A stretch of 64,000 nucleotides of DNA from Moraxella sp. (GCF_030525845.1 NZ_JAUNDY010000003.1:7083-71082); one strand, 5' to 3'; counted from the first letter of the stretch, positions 36,669 to 45,441 are shown. Notes: a model not told the origin generated them from the letters alone. Numbers and translations are program-made.

Positions 36669-38360
36669 TCAGCTAGACAATCGCACAATTTGATATTGCT
36701 CAATTTCATCGGTGGTCAGAATATTACGCTCCAAGCGAAGTTCCATTTCTTTGTTGTCGATACGAAGCACCACATAATCGCCTGTCTTAAAATGATAACG
36801 AGGCATAATTAATGTACTTTGTTCGCTTAGACTGTCGCCGTCTACCAACAAGGCATGGACAAACTCTTGGCTTCTACCGTCTTGTTTTCGTAGACGAATG
36901 CCCACTGCCATCAGCACACGCCCCAAAAATCGACCATCGACTTGCACAGCGTTATTTGATTTTTCAACCCAATGCACCACACCCAATCGCCATGGATTTG
37001 TGTTGATAGACTCAGGTGATCTGATGGCAAACAGACCATAAATGTGCAGTTTGGGTCCAAGCGATAATATCCCCTCATCATCTTCTTTTTCTTCATCAAA
37101 ATGAAAACGCACCACCGTGTCGTTTTTATAGGTAACGCTTACCATTTCTTTGGCATGGTCTGCACCGACAATGGCAGGGTTCATCTGTACACGAAACTCC
37201 GCTGGCAAACTTCGCTCACGAATCATGCTGGATAAATTTTGTCCACCTGACATTTCGTGAAATACCGAAGAAAAACCGATTAATAGTTCAGACCCTCTTT
37301 CATAGCCACCGCCCTGTTTTTCTTGCAAGGTTCTTTGTTCAAAGGCAAGTAGCACCATCTTGGCAAAACGTGCCTCAAACAGCGACTGTGCCGTACCGTC
37401 AGCATGCTCCCCTGATGACACTTGCTCCATATAAGCCACAAAATCCCCCAAATCAAAGAACAAACAACGATACTCATTGCTGTATGGGTTGATGGAGGCA
37501 TAAGGTGTGATGACTTCCGGTGGCTGTGAGCCTTGCAAATTGACAAAAACACGAAACTCAGGACGTGCCTCAAAGGTGGCTTTAAAATATTTTGTCCATG
37601 ATGGCAATACCTTAAAGGCATTTAGAATATCTTGTCTGCGGTAAGCAAAAAAGTTACCAAAACTTGCGGCACACGCTTGCATATACTGGTCATAAATGGA
37701 GGTTTTGGGATAGCTATGAGCAAAATCCGCCATTTGAACATCTTTTATACCCACGCTCAGCGCTTTTAAGTACCAAGCGTTAATCTCCCTCCAAATGACA
37801 GGAGAAACCTTTTGGTAGAGCAAAGCATACTCCAAAAGCAACTTAACATACAACACCATCATCTGATGAATGCTGTACGCCAAGATATCCCTATCAGTAC
37901 TAAGTGTGCCAGATTTTTTGGTAGGGATAAGCTTCCCTAGCCATTTTTTGCCATCGCCTGCCCCTCTTGCAATGTCCTGATGACGCAGTGCCACATTGCG
38001 ATATACCAAAATCATCAAAAAATACAAACTACGCACCTCATACACTGAGGCTTGCTGTTCACTAGATAGACTTTGGTTTTCATAGATATAATCAGCATGC
38101 ATCTGTTCAACCGTACGCCCAACAAGCACCATGAGTTTATCCATCAACACTAATCGCTCACCATCTAGGATGTTAGCCACCAAAATCTCACTCAATGTGG
38201 TCTTGAGTTCTGTGTACTGCTCGTGTTTGGATTTGACAGATAGCAGTGTCGCCCACGCATCAAACACGTCGCCAGCTTGACCAATGTGCGTAAAAACAAC
38301 CTCTTTTTGGGTAAGGGGGGCACTAATTAGACGTTCGAATTTTTGCAGGGTAATCATCAT
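36669..38360 (-). CDS. conserved protein with a PilZ-like C-terminal region, unknown function
   Basis: A 563-aa soluble protein without signal peptide. Residues 1-300 are helical and unrecognised. The last 200 residues alternate beta strands; WRLGVVHWVEKSNNAVQVD followed by FLGRVLMAVGIRL resembles the core strands of a PilZ domain, although the expected RxxxR and DxSxxG residues are not evident. It lies 150 bases upstream of the fimX-like gene on the same strand, and FimX works with PilZ proteins in Xanthomonas, so a shared second-messenger pathway is a reasonable guess. I cannot assign a function. Confidence 0.6.
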   Translation of the reverse strand: MMITLQKFERLISAPLTQKEVVFTHIGQAGDVFDAWATLLSVKSKHEQYTELKTTLSEILVANILDGERLVLMDKLMVLVGRTVEQMHADYIYENQSLSSEQQASVYEVRSLYFLMILVYRNVALRHQDIARGAGDGKKWLGKLIPTKKSGTLSTDRDILAYSIHQMMVLYVKLLLEYALLYQKVSPVIWREINAWYLKALSVGIKDVQMADFAHSYPKTSIYDQYMQACAASFGNFFAYRRQDILNAFKVLPSWTKYFKATFEARPEFRVFVNLQGSQPPEVITPYASINPYSNEYRCLFFDLGDFVAYMEQVSSGEHADGTAQSLFEARFAKMVLLAFEQRTLQEKQGGGYERGSELLIGFSSVFHEMSGGQNLSSMIRERSLPAEFRVQMNPAIVGADHAKEMVSVTYKNDTVVRFHFDEEKEDDEGILSLGPKLHIYGLFAIRSPESINTNPWRLGVVHWVEKSNNAVQVDGRFLGRVLMAVGIRLRKQDGRSQEFVHALLVDGDSLSEQSTLIMPRYHFKTGDYVVLRIDNKEMELRLERNILTTDEIEQYQIVRLSS

Positions 38361-38491
38361 CTATCTCTTTACTAAGCCACAACCATTTAAAACAGTCCAC
38401 TCATCTCATGGTAAAGACCTATTATAACAAAATATTAACATCTGTCCATTCAAATCATTGCATTCAAATGACATTTAAAGGCTTTTTATCC

Positions 38492-38526
38492 AAAAAAAAT
38501 AAAGGCACGACCAAACATCGTGCTTT
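38492..38526 (-). terminator. intrinsic terminator of the small acidic protein gene
   Basis: On the minus strand GCACGA and TCGTGC pair across a 7-base loop, followed by CTTTATTTTTTTT. It lies 21 bases past the stop codon at 38547. Confidence 0.8.
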
Positions 38527-38546
38527 ATTCACAAACTTGTCATTGA

Positions 38547-38720
38547 TTACCAGTCATCATCACTATCATCATCGTCCCATTTGGCGTACGTCTTAGATGG
38601 GTCGATACCCTGTGATTTTAGGTAGGCGACTTGCTCTTCTAGGGTGCGTGATTTTTCGGCATCATGCATGACATCGGTTAGGCTATCTAGCTGTTCTTTT
38701 GAGATGGTTTGATTTGACAT
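38547..38720 (-). CDS. small acidic protein, 57 aa, unknown function
   Basis: A short gene found by direct translation. It begins MSNQTISKEQLDSLTD and contains SRTLEEQVAYLKSQGID, which should form an amphipathic helix. The end is strongly acidic: KWDDDDSDDDW, with nine Asp in the last ten residues or so. The ATG is 12 bases past the stop of the DUF4062-like gene, so the two are probably co-transcribed, and its own terminator follows. An acidic tail of this kind is seen in small adaptor or DNA-mimic proteins, but no function is known. Confidence 0.7.
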   Translation of the reverse strand: MSNQTISKEQLDSLTDVMHDAEKSRTLEEQVAYLKSQGIDPSKTYAKWDDDDSDDDW

Positions 38721-38732
38721 AGTGATACTCGG

Positions 38733-39704
38733 CTATTTATTAAGATTTAGGGCTTTATCAGTTGCTTGCCACAGCGAACCCTGATTGACAGATGCAATCC
38801 ACTCTGCCAATTCAAGCTCATCTAAAACCCAAAGCACATCTGATTTTGAAACCTGTATACGACTAACAGCATGAACATCAGCATGTTGGCGAGCGACGAT
38901 GTAACTTGCAGTCCCCTTATCAATCACTTCATTGAGAGCCCTCCCCAACACTTGCTCTGAAAACGGCGAAACCACATTAGGCAGCATAGACACCACCTGT
39001 CGCCATTTTAGGGGCATGACAAACGACACCTCAATGAGCGTACCTCCACGAAAGGCATGAGCCGTGCAATTTACCAAAAACTCTCCATCTAATACCAAAG
39101 CAGGCTTTAAAGAAGCCATGTCATTGCCAATACGTCGAGGCCGTACCATCTCCTGAGGCTCATTTTTGGTATCTGCTTTCGGTTCTGGGTTGTTTGGCTT
39201 AGGAGGAGTTAAAAGCGCTGTTTTTACACTCTCACCTGTCGCTTGCCAGCCCTTAGATTTATTAAAATCAAGTGAGTTAAATGCCGACTCTAACATTTTG
39301 ATAAAATTGCTCTTGTCATCAAAATAATGTACACTCTCCCCCTCTTGCAGTCGCAGTAACGCCAAAAAATCGGGTAATTTTTGGTCGTCTGCACTCTTGG
39401 CGTCATGATGCACAAAAACCAGCACAGGCTTATTTTTTGCTTTTGCATTGGTGTAACTGACATGAAGCTGGCTTACACCTGTGGCATTGGGCTTACCATA
39501 GTGATTACCCACCACGACCAACACCACATCAGCAGCATTGATGCAACGCCAACCATAGCTTGCCGTCTCTGCACGAGACAACACCAAATCCTTGGTTAAA
39601 AAGGCACGGCTTTCAAAAAATATCGCCACATCGTCCAAAGCACCAACCAACAAAGGGTCGTCTGCAACACAGGCAACATGAACATGATAGCGATGATTTA
39701 ACAT
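38733..39704 (-). CDS. protein with DUF4062-like N-terminal domain
   Basis: A 323-aa cytoplasmic protein. The first 145 residues resemble DUF4062, a TIR/STIR-related fold: a first strand YHVHVACVADD, a long helix, then INAADVVLVVVGNHYGK and KNKPVLVFVHHDAK. A Pro/Lys/Glu-rich linker (about 165-190) leads to a C-terminal domain, about 200-323, that I do not recognise. DUF4062 proteins elsewhere often accompany NACHT or TPR domains in defence or signalling; this one has neither. ATG 39704 lies three bases after GAGGTG; the GTG inside that motif is rejected as start. Confidence 0.65.
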   Translation of the reverse strand: MLNHRYHVHVACVADDPLLVGALDDVAIFFESRAFLTKDLVLSRAETASYGWRCINAADVVLVVVGNHYGKPNATGVSQLHVSYTNAKAKNKPVLVFVHHDAKSADDQKLPDFLALLRLQEGESVHYFDDKSNFIKMLESAFNSLDFNKSKGWQATGESVKTALLTPPKPNNPEPKADTKNEPQEMVRPRRIGNDMASLKPALVLDGEFLVNCTAHAFRGGTLIEVSFVMPLKWRQVVSMLPNVVSPFSEQVLGRALNEVIDKGTASYIVARQHADVHAVSRIQVSKSDVLWVLDELELAEWIASVNQGSLWQATDKALNLNK

Positions 39705-39826
39705 GAACACCTCATAACAATAACAAATAAAAAACGGTCGTATACAAAATCAGCAACAACCATTTCCATGACACTCTAATCTAGCATATTATTATAAAGA
39801 ATTTTTAAAAAAATAAAAACACCTTT

Positions 39827-40672
39827 TTATGGCGATTTATCAATTTTAATGACCTCTATTTTTGTCTCGCCGCTAAGCTGATAGATGGTAGACATCAGCT
39901 CATCATCTAGATAAGTAGCATACAGCGACAAAGGCTGACGCACGTTGGCGGTGGTCTCTATCCCAAAAAATGCAAGTAAATGCTTAACCCTTTGGGCGAT
40001 GGCAAACCCTGAGTCGATGAGCTGTATGTCAAGCCCCTCTTTATCCAAGAATGTTTGCAAAAATCCCTTAAAAAACGGATAGTGCGTACAGCCAAGCACA
40101 ATCACATCCACCCCGTCATCCGCCCATTTTTGTACTTGCTTGGTCAAAAGCCCCACCACCTGACTGTCAATAGGCATGCCATGCTCCACCCACGGCACTA
40201 AGGCTGGCTCAAAATGCTGATGCACCATCACGCCTGCTGGGGTGGCGATATGGTCGATGACATCTTTGAGCAAATATCCACGCAGTGTCGCTTGGGTGGC
40301 AAGCACGGCAATCTTTTGAGATTTGGTAATAGCACAAGCAGGCTTCACCGCTGGCACCAGCCCCACAATCGGCACAGTACAACGCTCACGAAGTACATTT
40401 AGGGCGTAGGCAGAAGCACTATTACAAGCGATGACGATCAGCTTGCACCCACGCTTACACAGCCTTGCTACCGCCTGCAAAGTCAGCAGTAAAATCTCAT
40501 CGCCTGATTTGTTGCCATAAGGCACATTGGCGGTATCGGCATAATAGATGAACCGCTCATTTGGCATGAGGGATTTTAGTTGTAAGTACACCGACAGCCC
40601 CCCCACCCCAGAATCAAAAACACCGATGGGAGCGGTAGGGTCGTCCTTAAAATCAGGATGCTGAACAATCAT
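39827..40672 (-). CDS. murI: glutamate racemase
   Basis: Converts L- to D-glutamate for peptidoglycan synthesis in the cytoplasm. 281 aa. The motif GVFDSGVGGLSVYLQL is near residue 18. The two catalytic Cys are in VIACNSASA (near 82) and LGCTHYPFF (near 195). Typical length with a short C-terminal extension. It follows the DUF1285 gene after 12 bases on the same strand and is probably co-transcribed. Confidence 0.95.
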   Translation of the reverse strand: MIVQHPDFKDDPTAPIGVFDSGVGGLSVYLQLKSLMPNERFIYYADTANVPYGNKSGDEILLLTLQAVARLCKRGCKLIVIACNSASAYALNVLRERCTVPIVGLVPAVKPACAITKSQKIAVLATQATLRGYLLKDVIDHIATPAGVMVHQHFEPALVPWVEHGMPIDSQVVGLLTKQVQKWADDGVDVIVLGCTHYPFFKGFLQTFLDKEGLDIQLIDSGFAIAQRVKHLLAFFGIETTANVRQPLSLYATYLDDELMSTIYQLSGETKIEVIKIDKSP

Positions 40673-40684
40673 AATAAACCAAAA

Positions 40685-41272
40685 TTAATTAGAAACAATC
40701 CGATATTCATTGCCACCACTGGTTAGAACAAGCACAGTCCGCCCTGCTTCCTCCACCAGCTCGCCCATCTCCACCAAATGATAAAAGACATTACGATTAA
40801 TGCGGGCAGTCAAATTAAACCGCATATCCACATACAATCGATGCTCCGATGAGCCATCTTGGGTGAATTCCTTAAAATACGGCACATGTTCATCTAACAA
40901 CAAAACATCGCCATGCACCGTCATAAACACGATATGTTCTTTATCGTTCAAGTATGTTTTATCCACACGACTAATAAATAACGGCGTATCCACGACCGTA
41001 ATTTGGTATTTGTCGGTGGGGGTTTTTAAAAAATAGTGCTTTTGCTCGCCCTCGCCTTCTGCCCATAAAACACTGGCAAATAAATCCACCAAACTTTGGC
41101 GAGTGATTTTATGCCCCTCATGATACCAGTCGCCACGCTCATCGATGACGATATCAAACGGCGTGATGGTACTCGGTGACCATTTATCCAGTGGTGGTAT
41201 TTTTCGCTCATTTGTCAGTGTTGTTAAAAATTTAGTCAATGGATTATCATTAATTTTTCCATCAAATGCCAT
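40685..41272 (-). CDS. DUF1285 family protein
   Basis: A 195-aa cytoplasmic protein of unknown function. The DUF1285 pattern is clear: IPPLDKWSPSTITPFDIVIDE near residue 25, then DWYHEGHKITRQSLVDLFASVL and YFLKTPTDKYQITVVDTPLFI. The ATG at 41272 follows GGGGAT at good distance; a TTG at 41290 is less likely. Runs just ahead of murI. Confidence 0.85.
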   Translation of the reverse strand: MAFDGKINDNPLTKFLTTLTNERKIPPLDKWSPSTITPFDIVIDERGDWYHEGHKITRQSLVDLFASVLWAEGEGEQKHYFLKTPTDKYQITVVDTPLFISRVDKTYLNDKEHIVFMTVHGDVLLLDEHVPYFKEFTQDGSSEHRLYVDMRFNLTARINRNVFYHLVEMGELVEEAGRTVLVLTSGGNEYRIVSN

Positions 41273-41516
41273 GCCAATCCCCAACGACAAATATTGGGTT
41301 AATTTTGCCTAAAATTTCCTAAAAAATCAAACAAAATTAAAAATACAGCCGTACCAGTCATTATTTTTATGGGGAATTTCTAGAATTTACTTGCCTAATT
41401 TGCTAAGATTGGTAGAATATGGCTGTTTTGATATATTTATCAAATTTATACCAAGATGACGGTATCGTCATTAATTAGCCAAAAGTGTATTAGCACCCAA
41501 GCCAATAGGATAAAGT

Positions 41517-43187
41517 ATGCAAGATATAGAACGAGAATCTATGGAGTTTGATGTCGTCATCGTCGGCGGTGGCGTCTCAGGTCTGTCTACCGCCATTCGC
41601 CTAAAACAGCTTGCCAATGAAGCTGGTATGGACGAGTTTATGGTTTGTGTCGTTGAAAAAGGCTCAGAGTTTGGGGCTCATATCCTATCTGGGGCGATTA
41701 TGGAGACTCGTGCCTTAGACGAGCTTTTGCCTGACTGGAAAAACATGGATGCTCCCATCACAGTACAAGCAAAAGAAGACCGTGTCTATATGATGCTAAA
41801 CGACACACACGCCGTCCAAACCCCAAGCGGTGTCGTGCCAAGAGCCCTACATAATGACGGCAATTACATCGTCTCACTAGGTAATGTCGTGCGTTGGCTC
41901 GCCCAAAAGGCCGAAGAAATGGAAATCATGCTGTTTCCTTGTTTTGCCGCCAGCGAAATCCTCTACAATACTGACGGCTCTGTCAAGGGTGTGCGTACAG
42001 GCGACATGGGCGTGAATGCCAATGGCGAGGCCAAGCCCTCCTTTGAGGCAGGCTATGACCTACTTGCCAAGTATACCGTTTTTGCCGAAGGTTGTCGTGG
42101 ACATCTGGGTAAACGCCTCATCAGCCGATTTAATCTTGATAAGGGCAAAGACCCCCAACATTATGGCATTGGTCTAAAAGAGTTATGGGAAATCCCTGCC
42201 GATAAGCACGAAGAAGGCGTGATTATGCACGGCACAGGTTGGCCTCTGTCTGACACAGGAGCAACAGGTGGTTGGTTCTTGTATTTTGCCGAAAACAACC
42301 AAGTGAGCTTTGGGCTTATTAGTGATTTATCTTACACCAACCCTTATTTTTCGCCCTTTGACGAAATGCAACGCCTCAAACTTCACCCCCTAATCCGCCC
42401 CATTTTAGAAGGTGGTACTCGCCTATCATATGGAGCAAGGGCGCTCGTCAAGGGCGGTCTAAACAGCCTACCCAAGCTAACCTTTGCAGGTGGCGTACTG
42501 GTGGGCGATGACGCAGGTCTACTAAACCCCGCCAAGCTCAAAGGCACGCACACTTCCATGAAGTCGGGCATACTCGCTGGCGAGGCGATTTTTAACGCCA
42601 TCAAGGCAGGACGAGCGAACGATGAAGTGGTCGAATACCAAAGTGCTTTTGAAAATTCATGGCTGTTTGAGGAGGCTCACGAAGCTCGCAACTTCGCCCC
42701 TGCCATTCATCGCATGGGTACGCTCATGGGTGGTGCGTTCACCTTTGTTGAGCAAAATATCATGGGTGGTAAGATGCCTTTGACCATTCATGATGGCACG
42801 CCTGATTTTGCCAATCTTGACAAGGCTGACCATGCCTACAAGCCTGACTACCCAAAACCAGATGGCAAGCTTACCTTTGACAAGCTATCAAGCGTCTTCA
42901 TCTCAAATACCAACCATGCCGAAGACCAGCCTTGTCATCTAAGACTGACTGACCCCACCGTCCCAATCAGCAAAAACTTACCCATATACGCAGAGCCTGC
43001 CCAGCGTTTTTGCCCTGCTGGGGTTTATGAAGTGGTGGCAGATGACAACGCCCCAGAGGGAGCAAGATTTGTCATTAACAGCCAAAACTGCGTCCACTGC
43101 AAAACCTGCGACATCAAAGACCCATCTCAAAACATCACGTGGGTTACGCCTGAGGGCGGTGGTGGTCCCAACTATCCAAATATGTGA
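41517..43187 (+). CDS. electron transfer flavoprotein-ubiquinone oxidoreductase
   Basis: Inner-membrane-associated enzyme passing electrons from ETF to ubiquinone, for fatty acid and amino acid oxidation. 556 aa, the usual length. FAD-binding VVIVGGGVSGLSTAIRL near residue 13; GAHILSGAIMETRAL near 53; ubiquinone-site segment and a C-terminal 4Fe-4S cluster with Cys in QPCHLRLTDP, RFCPAGVYE and NCVHCKTCDIKDP. The nearby genes contain no etfAB, so the partner is encoded elsewhere. A strong terminator follows. Confidence 0.95.
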   Translation: MQDIERESMEFDVVIVGGGVSGLSTAIRLKQLANEAGMDEFMVCVVEKGSEFGAHILSGAIMETRALDELLPDWKNMDAPITVQAKEDRVYMMLNDTHAVQTPSGVVPRALHNDGNYIVSLGNVVRWLAQKAEEMEIMLFPCFAASEILYNTDGSVKGVRTGDMGVNANGEAKPSFEAGYDLLAKYTVFAEGCRGHLGKRLISRFNLDKGKDPQHYGIGLKELWEIPADKHEEGVIMHGTGWPLSDTGATGGWFLYFAENNQVSFGLISDLSYTNPYFSPFDEMQRLKLHPLIRPILEGGTRLSYGARALVKGGLNSLPKLTFAGGVLVGDDAGLLNPAKLKGTHTSMKSGILAGEAIFNAIKAGRANDEVVEYQSAFENSWLFEEAHEARNFAPAIHRMGTLMGGAFTFVEQNIMGGKMPLTIHDGTPDFANLDKADHAYKPDYPKPDGKLTFDKLSSVFISNTNHAEDQPCHLRLTDPTVPISKNLPIYAEPAQRFCPAGVYEVVADDNAPEGARFVINSQNCVHCKTCDIKDPSQNITWVTPEGGGGPNYPNM

Positions 43188-43198
43188 TAAAAAATGCA

Positions 43199-43228
43199 AA
43201 CCAAGTTCTATTATAGAACTTGGTTTTT
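43199..43228 (+). terminator. intrinsic terminator of the ETF-QO gene
   Basis: Near-perfect inverted repeat AACCAAGTTCTAT/ATAGAACTTGGTT followed by a T run, 12 bases past the stop codon. Confidence 0.88.
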
Positions 43229-43389
43229 GATACCGCCGAATTTAACACATCAAGTGCATGCCACACACCAATAAACACCAAAATTTAAATGGTGCGATAT
43301 ACACTCTACCGATGTATGGTTGTTTGTGGGTTTGGTACCATACCCAATTTACCCCAAACCCCAAAGCTCCATGCTAAAATAGCCCCATT

Positions 43390-43593
43390 ATGATGGCATA
43401 TGAGGTAGAACTCAAACAAAAGGTATTAGCCCACTTAGGACAATGTGACAATATCAGTACAGTTTGTACTACCTATAATATTTCAAGAGGCACCTTGTAT
43501 GCTTGGATTAAAAACAAGAACAAGGACGTACTGTGTATAACTCATTCCACGACTACCTACACTGGTGTAGCAGTATGGATAGAAAATTTTTAA
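43390..43593 (+). pseudogene. IS630-type transposase, N-terminal stub
   Basis: 67 codons. The N-terminal helix-turn-helix of IS630-family orfA is recognisable: YEVELKQKVLAHLGQ, then ISTVCTTYNISRGTLYAWIKNKNK. The family sequence ends at about residue 45; the remainder (VLCITHSTTTYTGV) is unrelated and soon stops. The DDE catalytic part is missing, so this is an inactive remnant. An overlapping open frame at 43533-43673 without an obvious start (DYLHWCSSMDRKFLSLIG) may belong to another fragment. It marks the left edge of a disturbed region. Confidence 0.65.
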
Positions 43594-43689
43594 GCCTGAT
43601 TGGCACACAAGTCAGTGTTCCCCAAATTAACCCAAACACCAATCAGTTCTACCGAACAGTTTATCAAGGCTAACCAAAGGAGAAACTTT

Positions 43690-44160
43690 ATGAAAAACAT
43701 CACAGTTTTATCCATCATCTTATCATCAGTACTTTCTTTAACTGCCTGTAGTACGCTAGATGGCTATGGACAAGAGGCGGGGGCGAATGGTAAGCCAACA
43801 CCAAGATTCAAAAATGCTAGGGGAGGGGAGATTTTAGGCTGTCAAAAGGAAATAATACCTGCCAGTGATGGCGGTGCGTGGCTAGAATATTATAACCTAC
43901 CCCCAGAAATTGGCGGTAACTTTATCTGTGAAAATGGCAAGCCCAAACTCCCAAAAGACTGTCAAGGTCGGGAGATTCGTAGTGAAGCGGAATTTATTGC
44001 TTTTTGGGAAAAACATCAACTTCCTATTGGTCTAAAATACTTTGAATGTGTGAATGGTCAGCCACGCATTCCTGCAATACAGTTAGAAGCATGGAAGCAG
44101 ATGGAAAGAGAAAAACCCACCTGCAAAGATTCTCGTGGTCGTAAACGCCCTTGTGTATAA
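43690..44160 (+). CDS. small predicted lipoprotein, unknown function
   Basis: A 156-aa protein. Signal peptide MKNITVLSIILSSVLSLTAC with lipobox LTAC and Cys20 lipidated. The mature part has several Cys (GCQKEI, NFICENGK, KDCQGREI, YFECVNGQ, PTCKDSRG, RPCV) and two similar stretches, one ending FICENGKPKLPKDCQGR and the other FECVNGQPRIPA, which suggests an internal duplication of about 50 residues. AAGGAG lies eight bases before the ATG at 43690; an upstream start at 43600 is inside the preceding remnant. No family recognised. Confidence 0.7.
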   Translation: MKNITVLSIILSSVLSLTACSTLDGYGQEAGANGKPTPRFKNARGGEILGCQKEIIPASDGGAWLEYYNLPPEIGGNFICENGKPKLPKDCQGREIRSEAEFIAFWEKHQLPIGLKYFECVNGQPRIPAIQLEAWKQMEREKPTCKDSRGRKRPCV

Positions 44161-44255
44161 TATTGCGGTATGATGTGGGGTATACGACTACAGTTATAGA
44201 CTTACCATTTGAGCTTTCTTGATTAAATCATGTTTATTTTCAGGGTAAGCGGCAA

Positions 44256-44732
44256 TTATTTTTGCGTCCAGTCCTGAGCGGTGCATTTAAATTGACCACC
44301 AGTCTCCCAAAAATGCGATTTTCTGGCTTTGACCAGTCGTGTTGTTCCTTTTTGGGATTTTAGGACGCAAAAGCTTGCCTTATGATAACGATAACGGTAT
44401 TTTTTCATATCTTCGGCGGCGACTTTTATATATATTTCATAGGGGCTATTGTAAATAAATTTATGTGAAACATCATAGCCATAACTAACACAATGACCAT
44501 TATAATGAAAATTATTTTCTTGTAATGGTAGTAATTTTGGGTCTTCGCCACCCATATCCCTAAGATAAAAACTGCTGATTTCTTTATTGGCATTTAGACT
44601 AAAACAGGGATAATCATCCACCAAAGAAATCAACACTTCGCCATCTTCTTTACTAAGATTAACAAATGAATTGGCATAACCCATTGAAAGAGAGGATAGT
44701 GTCATTAAAATAATAAAAAACTTATACATCAT
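44256..44732 (-). CDS. secreted protein, possible T6SS-type immunity protein (paralog 1)
   Basis: A 158-aa protein with a signal peptide (MMYKFFIILMTLSSLSMGYA), so probably periplasmic. The mature part reads SKEDGEVLISLVDDYPCFS, then a spaced Cys set (YNGHCVS, ASFCVLK, FKCTAQD). The layout resembles a family of small periplasmic proteins in Acinetobacter annotated as putative type VI immunity proteins; this is inference from memory of the pattern. The C-terminal 29 residues are identical to paralog 2 except for one residue. No lipobox is present. Confidence 0.62.
   Translation of the reverse strand: MMYKFFIILMTLSSLSMGYANSFVNLSKEDGEVLISLVDDYPCFSLNANKEISSFYLRDMGGEDPKLLPLQENNFHYNGHCVSYGYDVSHKFIYNSPYEIYIKVAAEDMKKYRYRYHKASFCVLKSQKGTTRLVKARKSHFWETGGQFKCTAQDWTQK
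44258..44343. repeat. 86-bp direct repeat, copy 1
   Basis: Covers the 3' end of paralog 1 and a few bases beyond its stop. Matches 44795-44880 with a single difference (G at 44278, T at 44815), while the upstream parts of the two genes are strongly diverged. Confidence 0.9.
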
Positions 44733-44792
44733 TGCGTGTTATTGGGTGAATTTAGCAATCACAAAGAGTAGATAATTAAGAATAGGTAATCA

Positions 44793-45293
44793 TCATTTTT
44801 GCGTCCAGTCCTGATCGGTGCATTTAAATTGACCACCAGTCTCCCAAAAATGCGATTTTCTGGCTTTGACCAGTCGTGTTTTTTCTGTTTTTAAAATACA
44901 AAAGTTGGTAGTAGAATAAATGTGGCTACTACTTCTATTTCCTTGTATGTCATTTGGACTATTTTGTATATAGGCATTATTATAACCACCGACATATACA
45001 CTAAACGGAGTGTTGTAGGGAAAGTCTTTATGATGGTCTACAGTAATACAAGTACTTTCATTAAAGCCAAATTTTTCTTTGCCAATTTTATGTGAATAAT
45101 TGTACTTATAACCATCCAATCCCCTAGAAGCTAACCCAATATGATAAATGGGCTCATTATCTGCTAAATAAAAGCAGGGGTAATTATTTTTTAGGATAAT
45201 AAGTATTTTACCATCTTCTTTGGCAAGAGTTGATGTAGAATGAACATGACTAGAGAATAACAATGCAAGTAAATAAAAAGGTATTTTAAGCAT
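44793..45293 (-). CDS. secreted protein, possible T6SS-type immunity protein (paralog 2)
   Basis: A 166-aa protein with signal peptide MLKIPFYLLALLFSSHVHS. It shares with paralog 1 the segment AKEDGKILIILKNNYPCF, an acidic-to-Cys middle region with ESTCITV and TNFCILK, and an almost identical end (TRLVKARKSHFWETGGQFK). Its ATG lies inside the last codons of the 51-aa ORF upstream (8-base overlap), an arrangement typical of translationally coupled effector-immunity pairs. Function is inferred only. Confidence 0.62.
   Translation of the reverse strand: MLKIPFYLLALLFSSHVHSTSTLAKEDGKILIILKNNYPCFYLADNEPIYHIGLASRGLDGYKYNYSHKIGKEKFGFNESTCITVDHHKDFPYNTPFSVYVGGYNNAYIQNSPNDIQGNRSSSHIYSTTNFCILKTEKTRLVKARKSHFWETGGQFKCTDQDWTQK
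44795..44880. repeat. 86-bp direct repeat, copy 2
   Basis: Second copy of the repeat at 44258-44343, covering the 3' end of paralog 2. Same orientation, 537 bases apart. Confidence 0.9.
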
Positions 45294-45441
45294 GATTATC
45301 TCTTGGAAGTAGTTGTTTATTGGAAGGGTTGTTTTTAAGTTCTTTCAAAATGCTATCAATAAGAGGCATTCCTTTTGTGTATGGATGAGGACTAGGAGAT
45401 GTGTGGTTATTTGTGGTGTCTATAAAATAATCTGCAATCAT
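45286..45441 (-). CDS. 51-aa ORF, possible C-terminal fragment of a toxin or effector
   Basis: Open from ATG 45441, reading MIADYFIDTTNNHTSPSPHP and ending LPRDNHA. It overlaps the next gene by 8 bases. The frame stays open six codons further upstream to a stop, and the preceding 180 bases contain another open frame ending in VKHQFGGDFGVV, so a frameshifted longer gene is plausible. It could be the tail of an effector whose immunity gene is the following one. No domain recognised; it may be a remnant rather than a gene. Confidence 0.35.
   Translation of the reverse strand: MIADYFIDTTNNHTSPSPHPYTKGMPLIDSILKELKNNPSNKQLLPRDNHA

Noticed and set aside
36669..38360. Assignment of the 563-aa protein as a canonical PilZ receptor
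   Set aside because: The RxxxR and D/NxSxxG residues that bind cyclic di-GMP are not visible, so only a loose fold resemblance is stated.
44161..44255. Short minus-strand open frame reading IIAAYPENKHDLIKKAQMVSL after paralog 1
   Set aside because: Only 21 codons and no start; it might be a remnant but there is too little to call.
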